From positions 186,001 through 250,000 of the forward strand of contig CASBWL010000413.1 in the NCBI GenBank assembly GCA_949130495.1: DNA of 64,000 nucleotides. Reading direction: 5' to 3'. The DNA comes from Sambucus nigra. Taxonomy: Eukaryota > Streptophyta > Magnoliopsida > Dipsacales > Adoxaceae. The translations under genes were made by a program, and so were the position numbers. The notes beneath the pieces were generated by a model that saw nothing but the letters and a program-made list of their open reading frames with translations, made no database searches and was not told the origin of the DNA. Of this stretch, positions 1-11,649 are shown in pieces; the first letter of the stretch is position 1; the number at the start of each line of letters is the position of its first letter.

Positions 1-410
1 AACCCAAAAATGACTCGTATACTCAATTACGAGTTCCTAATAGCCCAAAAATTCCGAAAACTCAATTTCGACTATCGGATATACTATTCTGACTATCTCG
101 TCCATTCTGAGACCAACCGCACACTCGAAATCTCCATCCGAGGTACATGACCACAAACCACTATTTAACCCAATATCTCTCAATGTGGGTTTTCCCATTT
201 AAAATCTTACCTTTTGTCGCTTTACTCAACCGCGACATATAATTAAAATACTCCAACATACTTACTTAATCCCAAAAGTAAATATTACACCCATCAAAAA
301 TCATTAAATCCTTGAAAACCTCAAAAATTACTATTCACGATAATTTCTTAAATTCCCAAATTGCACTTAATTATTAAATTTAATTTGCCATAAAAGTGCG
401 GGTTATTACA
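1..410 (-). repeat. 3' LTR (5' end of the LTR on the minus strand), truncated by window edge
   Basis: This is colinear with 6112-6521. It ends at 410 with ...ttaca, which reads TGTAA on the minus strand, the canonical TG start of an LTR. The rest of this copy lies outside the window. Confidence 0.85.
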
Positions 411-424
411 TACTCCCTCCTTAT
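411..424 (-). other. Polypurine tract
   Basis: The minus strand reads taaggagggagta immediately before the LTR start at 410. Position and composition fit the plus-strand priming site of an LTR retrotransposon. Confidence 0.65.
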
Positions 425-2986
425 GATGGAATTTCGTCCTCGAAATTCAGATATAACCAATACTACCAACTCTAACCTTGTATTGTGAATCACTCCACAT
501 CCTAATACCTCAAAGTGGAATGGTACTACCCCATAGCTCTTTACCGTGTACTCAATCAGCACTCACCTCTAATATGGTTTATACTATACTATACTAAATT
601 CTTTCCATCTCAGGCGGTATATAAAACTAACTTATAAAGGTGCCCATACACCCTTTTTAACCCGTGCACATCTGCACATCCATTGTGAACGTCTGACACG
701 TAACACTCTCTCTAAACAATGGGCCTTACTTCCTCGGCGTAATACTCATACATGGGTCTTCCCAACCCGTAAAATCCCATTCTTTTCAAGGTTAACCAAC
801 CAATGTTTCTATATCGGCGCCACTAACTCCACTAGCTTCACTGCCCAAAAATTCTAAGATCAAAACATTATGAACTACGTTAAATAGTACTATACTAAAT
901 TGTGTCCCTCGTTCCCAAGACCTTTCTCAACTCCCGACATTTGCTCGGTTTCATGCGTGGGACGTCTCGCAAAGCGAAATCTAGACAAGGAACCCTCCCG
1001 TTATAATACTCCCTCGCATCGTCGGTCACCGAGATATAACGGACTAAGGCACACTAGTGGGACATCCTAAATCTTACCTCACTAACCTATTAAAGCATTT
1101 CTACTCTTATATCCTTCCTCCTAGGCGAACAGGAAAGTCTAACTAATCGAGGTGCCAAATCTCTATAAAAGCGTTACGAACAGCATACCCAAAACATATT
1201 TCCTCCAAAATTTGCCTTTTCATTAAGGCCTAACTATACTCCTCAAATTAATTTCTATAACTCTGACTTTACCCACCTACTCGCGATGAGAGAACATTTT
1301 AGTGCTTCTCCATAGCACTTATATTTCCGTAATTATAGCATCATCATACGGCTCACAGTCCATAGTGTTTCCTCCACACTATGTGACTCATCGACAAAAC
1401 CAACATCCTTACATCCTATAACATCTCTCCACTCCCGACGTCGTTAAGGTTCATGCGTGGAGCATCTCGCAAGCAAAATTCAAACAAGGAACTCCTCCAA
1501 TACACTACTACTTAACTTTGTGAGTCATGAAGGTCCGTTAGCTTCAAATATGCAACCGGGATAACCCCATCCCCTCTCTCAACAAAATGTGGTCTGAACT
1601 CCTATCTCTATCCAGGAGCCACATCACTAAGAGCTCGCACAACACTTAGTCCTTGAGCAATCAATAAGGAGCTTAAACTCACATCTCAACAATTAACTCT
1701 GCATACCTCAAATCATACCTATAAGGTCACCACACACTACACTCATAATAATGAAACATCTGCTTATCGAAGTTTCATCTATACATATAATAAAGGCGAA
1801 CTCAACCTGTATCCAGGTGAGATATCGCAACAACAACCCATTCCACCCTGGAACTGTGGACACGATAGTCTTGCCATCATTAGCCTACTATCGCTCCGAA
1901 CAACGAATAACATAGTATACTCAAAATAATATCATACTCCTATAGCACACATAAAACGAGTAATACAAGTCTAATATAAACTTAAAATACTAACACCCGC
2001 TCTTCACAGCGAGTGAAAGAAAATAGATCTCCGCTATTGCGAAAAAACACATAAACATATACTATATAATGTTATCGATACTGCAAATAAACTCGAATCA
2101 CACACGATTCTGGAGCTAATAAAATACCGTGACTCAATCTTGTCAAACTGAATATACCTCCTTCATTCGAGGTGAAGCTCATAATAACGTCGCCAATCTC
2201 CCTGATTGCTCTATATGGTTCCCGGACATGATATACTTGCCCTAACTAAGCCAGAAACTACTTCAATCGATGCCCCACCTTGGCACCCTATTCTTATCCT
2301 TTAAATCCTACTGGGCAAGATCAAAACGTGTAGTTCTACCTTCCATAAGTGTTAGCAACACTTCTCTAGTGAGCCTATCATTCCTTTGAAGGACTCTCTC
2401 TTCTACTTTCCTCGTCTCAGTACAAAATTCTCTTATCCATAAATCTCTTTATTCACTATTGGCCTCTGACCGAACCTTATGTGGATAATTTAAAAACTGC
2501 ATTCCCTCCATTCTTGCTAAATCATGGGGACTCACGGTTAAAAACGATTCATAAGATCCTTCTAGGGGCAAAGCATCCTGCTTCTCCGAATATGGTTATC
2601 ACCATTCCAAAATTTCTCCTACAGGTGAAAATTTTCCCTCAAATTTTCACATCTAGGTACTTCCATACCCTTCCCTAAGTCGAAACTTCTGAGCCTTCTT
2701 GCAACAACTGTTAACAAGTGCCATAAGGAGAATGACCTCTACTACAGTATTAATCTCCAATTTTAACTCATAGCTCCTACTAAGCCCCACCCCCTACCGC
2801 CTTCCTTGCTCCGCACACGAATCTCGAACGAGCGTGCAAAAGATTACTATAATCTTATACTATGGTAGGAGAACGAAATCTCACGAGAGGACTCAACGAT
2901 CCAAATCATAAGTCTCTATAACAATCAAGGGCAACACTGAAAGCGTAGTACGTCCGCATAGATTCCTAAGGACACAAGAACCTGAT
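411..2986 (-). other. Non-coding interior of the LARD-like element
   Basis: No long reading frame exists on either strand. At 429-448 the palindrome-like gaatttcgtcctcgaaattc occurs. On the minus strand this encodes a Phe-Arg-Gly-Arg-Asn-type peptide resembling the conserved end of Tekay/Del chromovirus polyproteins just before the PPT. That suggests the interior derives from a chromovirus that lost gag and pol. A module of roughly 60 bp around gtctcgcaaagcgaaat is present near 950-1000 and 1448-1510, and again inside the LTR near 3757-3835. The rest looks like random AT-rich sequence. Confidence 0.6.
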
Positions 2987-2998
2987 GCTCTGATACCA
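2987..2998 (-). other. Primer binding site, initiator-Met tRNA type
   Basis: The plus strand gctctgatacca is TGGTATCAGAGC on the minus strand, the usual plant initiator-Met tRNA primer site. It lies 4 nt from the LTR end (tgacaaccc at 3003), which fixes both the element's strand and the LTR boundary. Confidence 0.85.
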
Positions 2999-4506
2999 TC
3001 TATGACAACCCGCCTAATAAACTACCAGACGATCACTCCTATATCAAATTAAAACAAGAGTCACATATGGATCATTCTCAGCATCACTGTCGAAAAATAA
3101 ATTTAATTACTAATAACCTATTAAGCTGGCGTCAAAATTTTACTTAACTACTCTTTTTTAAATAAATACACAATATAAGCATTCACACAGTTTATATAAA
3201 TGAAACTGGAACAAGATAAAATAACCGGACACTCAGTTCAAATATGATACAACCAAATCGAATGCCGCACTAAAAGGCGGTAAAAGAATAAATAAAAATA
3301 ATTGGGCTTTCGGCCCGAGAGTAACTACAATGCTTCCTATCTAGATTGCAAGAATATAAGCGTCCAAATCAAACCTGCATGCATCCACAGCTGCTGCAGC
3401 AGACGTCTGGCTCGAAAGGTTAATCATCCAGGCGTCCCTGTGTCTGGACACCTATATATATACAATATATAGCAAGAGAGGAAAAATATAGAAACGGGTC
3501 AGAGCCCAAGTTGTGAAAATATTTAGCAAGTGCATAAATTCTTCATTTTTTTAAAATATGTTTTGTTTCATATTTAAATTGGTATCGCACTCCCATGAGA
3601 TACCCCTCACCTCTCTTCTAACAGTGCACACCTAGCGCATCCCTCTAAACATCCTAGTCAAGCTATGCTGCCTAAATACTCCATCACCCCCAACTTTAGA
3701 AATCCTAAACAACCCAAGCACTAAGGGCTCAACTTCTCCCTAGTCTCAACATTATGCCATATTCGTGCATGGGGTGTCTCGCAAAGCGAAATCCAAACAA
3801 GGAACCCCCCCGATACACTACTACTTGGCAAGGTCGAACGTCGAGATCCATTAGACCCTCAGCACACGAAAGATATATTTATATATTTATTTATACACAT
3901 AGGATTATATTCATTAGCATGCTCATCTTTAACTTTCATACTCACTTTTATATACGTATCATGTTACACTTCCGGATATATCTCCTGGAATGAGAACTCA
4001 TTTCGTTATCATTTGATATTCATTTTATCTCTTTACTATCATAGAGATATAATATATTGTTCTCATACACAAGTAATGTACTATCACACAAGTATAATAA
4101 CCATCCTAACGAGCTATAACTCGAGGATGCGGTCTCATAGTGCCGATCCAAAATCCGGATTTACTCACTATACCTCGGTACGAAGCCAGACTCCATCAAT
4201 GGACATGGTAAACAAATACACAACGGTGGAGGCGGTCATCTTCCCCGTTCAAGTAGAGTTACACACATCTCACTCGAACGCGGGACGATAATGACCTGGA
4301 GACTATACTCTCCCTGCTCCTCGAGCCAGGGGATTCACTCACATCGTGCAACCTCCCTGGATCGCACTAGAGAAAATATATACTCCGACTGATCCAACCC
4401 AATACCAAAGGAAAGCCCATGGAATCCAGACTTTAAAAGACACATATACCAATCACACACAGATACATATGTATTCATATCACATAATATATACTTTAAC
4501 TACATC

Positions 4507-4507
<1 letters not shown>

Positions 4508-4540
<33 letters not shown>
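4508..4540. repeat. (TA)n microsatellite
   Basis: An uninterrupted run of TA dinucleotides inside the 3.5-kb LTR. Confidence 0.9.
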
Positions 4541-4542
<2 letters not shown>

Positions 4543-5017
4543 CCCCACGAATATATATAAATGGCCATAATTGCCAATCACATAAGAATATTTAAGTATT
4601 CTCTCTTTTAAATATTATTCACACCTCAATCACTATTTAAGGACTCGTACATAAACCCGAATGTACTAATTCATACTAATAATAGAATTTAAGTAATCGC
4701 ACACTCACAATATTAAACCTAAAGGTATTCCCTCACTTGAGAATTAACTTGTACGTTATTCGTGTTTAAGGATTTACACACATCTAATCCCAAAGATATA
4801 AATCCCTAGAAATCGCATCCTATGATTTACTAGGTCCATTCCCCGGATTATGCCCTACACCAATCCAAGGTCTTTTCTTTCATCTAAAGGTTTACTTACC
4901 CTCAAAACCATCATTAGGAGTCCCGATATCATAACTAGGATCCCCCATATAAAACCCCAAATTGTAATTTAACTCCCCATACTCTTAAGGGAATAAAACT
5001 GACGAATCTGACAAAAT

Positions 5018-5594
5018 CGAATCGATTCGCCCTAATTGCGAATCGATTCGGGCGGGCGAATCGATTCGGCCCCCAATTCGAATCGATTCGGAAAGTGTTC
5101 GGTAGGCAGGTCCTTAATGGAGAATCGATTCGGTATAAATCTGAATCGATACGGCCCAAGGCAGCCTTACATATCCCCTTAGGCGAATCGATTCGGCCTA
5201 GACCCGAATAGATTCGACCTGTTCGAGGGGCACTGTTTGGGCAATTTTTTTCTTTTTCTTCAATATCAAAATATCTAAAACTCAATTCAATTTCCATTTA
5301 AATCATAACTTGGATTTATTCTTACAAACCCAAAGTTTTCATATCTCCTCAAGTCCTTTAGAGGTCCTAACACTCTATTTGAGAACCCCTAATATTTATC
5401 TCCAATAAATTCAAACCTTAATTTCTGACTAACGATTTCGATCTCGGACAACTTTTTGAAGAAAAATCATTATAAATCCAAAAAAACTAGAAAAATACGC
5501 GATCAGTTCCCACGCGACCGTATCTAAAAGATCTACAAATTTCATTTTTTGACAAAGAGCCGAATCGATTCTCATCAGGAACGAATCGATTCGG
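5018..5594. repeat. Dispersed CGAATCGATTCG palindromes in the LTR
   Basis: About ten exact or one-mismatch copies of the 12-nt palindrome CGAATCGATTCG occur, spaced 15-40 nt apart at 5018-5215 with two more at about 5560-5594. The intervening sequence is not repeated. Minus-strand translation gives recurring Arg-Ile-Asp-Ser, which makes a spurious reading frame. Confidence 0.8.
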
Positions 5595-6534
5595 AAAGGC
5601 CGCTGCCTCACTATTCATCATCATCTCCAAAAATCCCAAACCTCCGTTAATACACCTCGAAGCTTTTTATCTCTTATCCCACCAACATATAACTACACAT
5701 AACTATATATACACAAAGGAAATAGGTTCTAATCATCCTAGAACCAAGAATCAATAACTAAATTCAAATAATTCCTAAGTTTCTCTAATTTGATATTTTT
5801 CAGGGTTTACTCGTTAAACTTTTGAGAAAAACCCGTTTGATCCACGAAAAACCCAGCCCAAAATCTTTAGGTTTTGTTATTATCAATTATGATATGATAT
5901 TTATTCTCAAAATTAAATAAAGCAAGCAAACACTTGCCTGGAGGATAAAATTCGACAACCCCGAGTCGAATCCGACGGAGTTTGGCCTGGAAATCCCTTT
6001 TCTCTTCTCTTTCTCCCTTCTCCTTTCTTCCTTTCTTCTTTTCTATCTTTTCTTTATTTCTACCACTCTTTTTTGCCTTAAATAGGAGAGAATTAAGGGT
6101 TTATCCCTTTAAACCCAAAAATGACTCGTTTACTCAATTACGAGTTCCTAATAGCCCAAAAATTCCGAAAACTCAATTTCGACTATCGGATATACTATTC
6201 TGACTATCTCGACCATTTGAAGACCAAACGAACACTCAAAATCTCCATCCGAGGTACTTGACCACAACCCACTATTTAACCCAATATCACTCAATGCGGG
6301 TTTTTTCATCTAAAATCTTACCTTTTGTCGCTTTACTCAACCGCGGCATATAATTAAAATACTCCAACTTACTTACCTAATCCCAAAAGTAAATATTACA
6401 CCCATCAAAAATCATTAAATCCTTGAAAACATCAAAAATTACTATTCATGATAATTTCTTAAATTCCCAAATTGCACTTAATTATTAAATTTAATTTGCC
6501 ATAAAAGTGCGGGTTATTACACTTCCCATTACCC

Positions 6535-6870
6535 ACAATCTATTAAAGTAACTATAGACCTTCTCTTTTCCCAACTCCATTTGATTCACTATAGCAATTC
6601 CTGGCTCCACTTTCCTTCAAGAATTTCAATACACACATCCGTCGAGTAAGGAAGAGGCCCCTTTACAGTAGGAAACTTCTAAACTCATAAACTACTTTAG
6701 AATTGACAAATTTGTAATAGAAATATGATGTATAACAAGTCCGTCATCTTTGAGATTTCATTTCAATCATCATCAATGATGACCAAATCATCAACAAACA
6801 CCAAAACTATAATAGTACCGTGGTGATTCTAGACAAAAACTATTTTAACTATATAAAAAATTTAATTTTA
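6535..6870 (-). pseudogene. Ty1/copia reverse transcriptase fragment
   Basis: Minus-strand translation near 6830-6780 reads IIVLVFVDDLVI followed by NEISKM. This matches the copia RT catalytic block ([Y/F]VDD with hydrophobic flanks) and what follows it. Further down, LEVS-like and EILE-like pieces keep the family order but in shifting frames with stops. The fragment abuts the LARD element at its low-coordinate end and nears a MITE at the other. It is a dead remnant, separate from the copia pol at 15.5-18.7 kb. Confidence 0.6.
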
Positions 6871-6942
6871 TTACCTAAAACTTCTATGAACTTTCAAAAA
6901 TTTATTGCCTTATAAGCGAAAATGACTCACCAAAAAGAGTGA

Positions 6943-7083
6943 TGCTATGGGTACCAAACAAATCCCCCAAATCTCCCCCAAATAGCATTAATGGGTTGTG
7001 CCCTGGCGGGACCCATACCATAAGGTATAACACTTAATGCTATTTGGGGGAGGATTTGGGGGAGTTGTTTGGGACACAAAGCA
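6943..7083. mobile_element. MITE with ~50-bp terminal inverted repeats
   Basis: The left arm begins tgctatgggtaccaaacaaa. The right arm read in reverse complement begins tgctttgtgtcccaaacaac. The arms stay paired for about 50 bp through two CCCCCAAAT blocks to tagcattaa. Only about 40 bp separate them, so the whole 141-bp unit folds into a hairpin. I could not define a clear target duplication, so the superfamily is left open. Confidence 0.75.
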
Positions 7084-8289
7084 TTTCCCCACCAAAAAAT
7101 ATCAAGAAAACAACCCCTCCAGACTTTGTTCTTCTCCTTTTTCTTATTTCAAATGAAGGTTATAATATTTAAAAAAGAATTCTTCAAAATTAGACCATTC
7201 TGTACACCCTTATTTTTCTACCGGACATTTTTTCAAATTTAACCTCACTTTATAAATTATTTACTCTTGCTGAGTGGCTATAAGTACTCAGAAGAGGCAT
7301 GAAAGCGTGTCTTACCAAAACCTCAAACTAAACTCTACAGGTAAACGTTTCCTTATAAACATGTCATATTGGTTCAGACTGTGAAGAATGGTCCAAAAAA
7401 AAGGCATAAAGTGTAGTCTTCCCAAAGTCTCTATCTAAGATCTGCAAGAAATTTTTTACTTATAAATAAATCATATTGGTTGTATAACAATGCATAAAGA
7501 GGAAATGTGCAATTAATATTGAATTCTTCTAGCTATATAGCTATATTTTTCCTAACATACAAAGCCTCGCGTTTTAAAATGGATATAAAGAAAGAAAGTT
7601 AAGAGGAATGAAATAGAATTCGAAAACGAAATTGCCCAGTGACTTCATTTTTTCTTAAAAGAAGAAAAAAAGGTCAAGGATATTACTCATAAATCCATGA
7701 TTCAACTAAACCAAAAAGAAAAAAAAATCATAAGAAACAAAAAATAAAAGAAAAATATATATCACAAAACAAAAACAAAACAAAATATAATATAATCATA
7801 AGAAGAGCATAGTCCATATCTTAAACAAGATAGTATGAAGAAAATGAAATGAGGGCATCACGTAAAATTAGCTTAGTATTTATAGTGTATTTGTAGCCTA
7901 TAAATATAATTGTAATTCCACTAAGTGCTTAGAGTTAAATTATGGGTTAAACTTATGAGTTGATTATGTGAGTTCTCGCTCCCTCCTTTACTCTATGTTC
8001 CTTTCAACATCATCGGGGTTCCTATTATTGTCCATGATGTACTAGATGGAAATGAAAATTTTAAAAGTACCATGTTTCGGAAAGCAAATGAAAAAATGTA
8101 CTAAAAGGCTCAATAAATTATGGCATTTATTTTCTTTCCTTCATACTTTCGGAGATCCGAACATAGCTCGATGTAAATACTAGAACTGAGTTCCAGTCCA
8201 GTTTATTTCCTACTAGAGGATTGCAATTCAATATTTCAAATGCCGCAATAACACACTCTCTATTGATATAATAGACAAGCCAAACATAC
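7084..8289. other. AT-rich region without a recognised feature
   Basis: There is no coding signal. Two loosely similar blocks of about 70 bp near 7310-7380 and 7420-7490 share ...catattggtt. A-rich tracts lie at 7650-7790. The part nearest 8289 probably corresponds to intron sequence following the remorin exon. Confidence 0.4.
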
Positions 8290-8930
8290 CTCTACTCTCC
8301 CCATCTCTGCTTCAATTTTTGCTTTCTACTTCCCATGCCTGGATTTTGATTTCTTCACGCTTCAATATGAACATGCAACAAAATCAATCAGAAATATTAT
8401 TGACACAATGGAGTATAGTTTCGCACCGAAAACCAAACGAACGCCTAATTATTCAGAGTCTAGGTTCAATTGCATTGCAAGAAACCTTGCATTGTGTTTG
8501 GATTTTTCAGCCTCCTCCCACGTTGCTGCACGTTTTTTAAACTCGATTTTTCGAATTTCTTCCAAATCAACGTCTTTAACTGTCGAAGTTTTTTTGTCCT
8601 TCTCATCTTTGCTTGCCCAAGCAGCCATATTCATCTTTCCAGGATATATGCCTAAGGCCACAATCTCCTTTCTTGTTTTGACCTTTAAATCTTTCCCTAA
8701 TAATTATTTTCTCCCATTTTCAATTGGATATTGTGAATCGTCGTCAATATTAGGTGTGGATGTGGGTGCTCATGTTCGAGGAGTGGATGGGATCGAAGAC
8801 ATTGGGCTGCAAAATGGGGTTGTGGACCCCATGGGAGTAGCAGTCCTCGAAGGCTCTTGACTTGGAATAGGGGCCATTTATGTTCCCATGTCCCTTCATG
8901 GAAACTGATCTTATGCTTGGAACACCTGCT
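8290..8930 (-). pseudogene. Remorin gene fragment with retained intron
   Basis: Remorins are plant-specific plasma-membrane nanodomain proteins with a conserved C-terminal coiled-coil region. On the minus strand, about 8910-8760 gives SIRSVSM, RDMGT, a stop where the family has Glu, then IPSQEPSRTATP and STTPF, all in family order. The next block (about 8660-8470) gives DVDLEEIRKIEF and WEEAEKSKHNAR. After about 110 bp of intron-like sequence, 8360-8290 gives KREEIKIQAWE and KAKIEAEMGRVE, followed by a GT donor. Damage includes a one-base frameshift near 8890, an in-frame stop near 8880 and another frameshift in the last exon. The N-terminal half and the last exons are missing. The retained intron argues for copying from genomic DNA rather than mRNA. 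Confidence 0.82.
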
Positions 8931-9362
8931 TGATTAATTTTTTACTTTAGCAAGTGAGAAAAAAAATGTTGTTCATTATTACTTTCAGAAGATTTTGTAT
9001 TAACACTCTTCATTTTCATTATATAAGCTTGCAAAAAATGCATTGGGTTTGGGACACAAACATCTGTTTTCACTTTACGCCTTTGTTGTTCATGTGTTCC
9101 ACTTTTTAATGGAAAAGTGAGAAAACATTTGAAATCAAATTTCCAGAAATCAAGTTCTGATTGCAATAATCAAGCTTATTTTTTCACCAAATTTCATCGG
9201 TTGAATTCTCAACATGTAGCAACTGTTCAACAATGCTTATTATTAAAAATAGTTTATTTTATTCTCTAAAATAAACATCCAGTATAACAGCCTTTTGTTA
9301 TTTGTTCGTTAGCAGTGGGTGTTAAAAAGTTTAGATAATTTGGGTACCCACCCAAAGGGTCT
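8931..9362. other. Unassigned stretch between two gene fragments
   Basis: A 74-codon minus-strand reading frame (8942-9166) is open but I do not recognise its product. It could be another exon or intron of either neighbouring fragment. Nothing else is visible. Confidence 0.3.
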
Positions 9363-9750
9363 ATGCTACATCTAATTTTGGTAGCTAATGCTTCCAATCC
9401 TGAGGTGGTGAAATTTATTCTGGCTACTTTTCAACATCAGCCTCAAATTCTACCCCCCCCCCCCCCCCACCCCCCCCCCCCCCCCACCCCCCCACGCTCC
9501 CCTCCAATCTTTAGCTGCTTTACTGCTATCTTTGTACCATCATTTAGGTACCCTTTGTATACATAACCATATCCCCCTTCACCTAATAGATTTTATGCTG
9601 AAAACCCACTTGTGGGTTCAACAAGTTATTCATAAGTAAACCATGACCTTGAATTACCTAATCCACTAGGTCCCGCTGGTGAATATAATAAATCACTGCC
9701 TGAAACACTTCGAAAGTGGGGTGTTGATGTTCTCACCTCTAATAAGTTTG
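9363..9750 (-). pseudogene. PERK-type receptor-kinase fragment
   Basis: PERKs are plasma-membrane receptor-like kinases with a proline-rich extracellular region. Minus-strand reading from about 9700 to 9500 gives LLYSPAGPSGLGNSRSWFTYE, then GFSA, a stop, and [14 protein letters not shown] (glycine-rich kinase loop). It continues [13 protein letters not shown], with the invariant subdomain II lysine in AVK. The order matches the juxtamembrane-to-N-lobe region of PERK kinases. The reading then runs into a 40-nt poly-C tract (G on the coding strand) and resumes beyond it with EFEADVE, as in the family's REFQAEVE. The rest is lost. It is on the same strand as the remorin fragment less than 500 bp away, although the parent genes are unrelated. 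Confidence 0.78.
9453..9493. repeat. Poly-C tract
   Basis: Cytosine run broken by single adenines. It lies within the PERK-derived coding sequence, between the codons for GGERG and EFEADVE on the minus strand. Confidence 0.9.
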
Positions 9751-11640
9751 TATATGGACACAAAACACAAATTTCCTTTCATTTCTATCTAACGCAGCAA
9801 GTTCAAGAAAATGTGCATGTTTTTTAAGGCGCCACCTGTCCATACTTAACATTAGTAAGGACACCCACAGCGGGACACAGGTCCCACATGTTCCCCACTA
9901 TAAAGATACCATGCCGGAGGTGTTGAACAAGGCCACATGGTGGCCTTTCAGATTACAATTCTTCCTACCGCAGGTACCCAAACATCTGATGTACATTATT
10001 TGCATGTGTGCTCAAGAATTTTTCATACTTAAGTGTTACTCTAAATCTAATAAATTCCAACAAACCTTATGTTAACATCAGTAGGATTGTAATGTCATGC
10101 TCCCGCATTTGCAGATCTGTTAAATGATCAATTGAGGAGGTAGTCTAGGTACTTGAATATAATTCATTCAAATGCGCAATGGTAGGCTCAACAGAGAAGT
10201 AACTATGACATATAACAAAGACTGTTTGTATAAAGACTATTTTATTATAACAACTGTTTGTAGAAAGATTGTTTTTTATAATCAACTACTATTTGTATAA
10301 AGACTGTTTTGTCACAACTAATCTTCTATTGACTATTTGTATAAAGACTGTTAAAGTCTTTATACGATAACATTATGTTGATTGTAAAAATCGTTCATAT
10401 ATGCAGTCTTTATACAATCAACTACTGCATTTCGTAGATAAACATTTAACATAATCCTGTATACATTAAGTATTCCATATAATCTTTGGGCTTTAGAAAG
10501 ATGGTCGTTGATTCGCGACCCTACTGAATTTGTGATAATCAAGATATGGTTTTGATAATAAAAAGGATTAAATAAATTTCATTTAGTTGATCCGTATACA
10601 ATAGATAGGAATTTTACTATATTGCAATCATTAGAGAAACAAGCAGTTAAGCCTAATAATTCTCTCAAACATATTTATATGATATATGATACCTGTCACA
10701 TTATCTTTTATCTTCATATATCTGGAGTTAACCTTGCCTGAGTTAGTATACATTGTTAAATTTGAATAAAACTATATTCCTATGGACCAATGTGTTGCCA
10801 TGCCATTAGTTGGGAACAATGTTCAAGAGAGAGACCCTTGTTCTTTCTCCATTTTTAACTTTCGAATCATTAATGGATTTCATTCCATTGCACTTATAAA
10901 ATCTGCTATAAAAGCAGGCAATATAAGCATGAACTGACTAATAAAATTATTAAAAAATAATAATAAATTACAGTTAAATAATTTACAGTGTAAGAAAGTG
11001 CACTTTGAAAGAAACAACTAACAAAAATGAAAACTTATATGGTCAAAAATGATTAAATTTCAGTTATTTAAGTAGCATACTATGTATGAAACATATTTTT
11101 TAAATAATTAACATTTGTTGATTTGATTTCATATTATTGTTGAGTTAAATGTTTCAATGTTTTTCACTCTTAGGTTTGGGCTTCGGCCTTAACAACCGAT
11201 TACAACGTGACTTTTCGCTTTTCAGGTGAGTTAGTCTTATGTGTTGAACAAACATCAATATGTTCATATTTGTTACTCAAAGCGTATAAAAAATCTATTA
11301 CCAATATTAAAGCCCAATAATTATTTTTCCATTTTTCATATTCAAAAGAAACATATTTGACAATTACATTTTCATTTTTTACCCTTAAACATTGGCATTA
11401 TACAATTTCTTCCAAAACTAAAATATCTATTGCTTTGAAGTTTAGATTTTTTATAACTTGGATTCATGTATATTGATTTCAAGTAGTCATCGTAATGCAT
11501 GTCTTATTACGTCAACTTAGCTACATTGTTGTTTACTTTACTTCATTACATGTCCATAATTTTATATAGGATTTCTAATTTACATATAAAAATTCTAATT
11601 CATAGATTCTTATTCATGATTTCATTCCTAAAGATAAATA
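9751..11640. other. Non-coding region with short repeated motif
   Basis: No protein-coding similarity is seen. Between about 10205 and 10420 the motif tgtttgtataaagactgtt recurs four to five times directly and at least twice inverted (agtctttatac), as in a degraded MITE or a small tandem array. The rest is AT-rich. Confidence 0.4.
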
Positions 11641-11649
11641 TCAGAACCC

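Larger units (their letters stand above)
1..6521 (-). mobile_element. Large LTR-retrotransposon derivative (LARD-like, gypsy-related), left end outside window
   Basis: Positions 1-410 match 6112-6521 base for base in register with only scattered differences, and both copies end ...gggttattaca. Read on the minus strand these are LTR starts (TGTAATAACCCGC). A 12-nt primer site matching the initiator-Met tRNA type (TGGTATCAGAGC, 2987-2998) sits 4 nt inside the 3003-6521 LTR, and a purine tract abuts the other LTR at 411. The interior is only about 2.58 kb and has no recognisable gag or pol apart from a pol-end signature at 429-448. A long LTR with a short non-coding interior is the LARD pattern, so mobility would depend on proteins from another element. 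The 5 bp after 6521 are cttcc; the matching target duplication would lie left of the window. Confidence 0.8.
3003..6521 (-). repeat. 5' LTR, about 3.5 kb
   Basis: On the plus strand it starts tgacaacccgcc and ends gggttattaca, so on the minus strand it runs TGTAATAACCC...GGGTTGTCA with short inverted ends. The 3519-bp length is large for a plant LTR. It contains a (TA)n tract near 4508-4540 and a cluster of GAATCGATTC palindromes at 5018-5594. Small reading frames within it are products of these repeats, not genes. Confidence 0.82.

Noticed and set aside
4935..5297. 120-codon minus-strand reading frame
   Set aside because: Composed of repeated Arg-Ile-Asp-Ser from the GAATCGATTC palindromes inside an LTR; no protein family.
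8942..9166. 74-codon minus-strand frame as a gene
   Set aside because: No recognisable family; probably intron or spacer between the remorin and PERK fragments.
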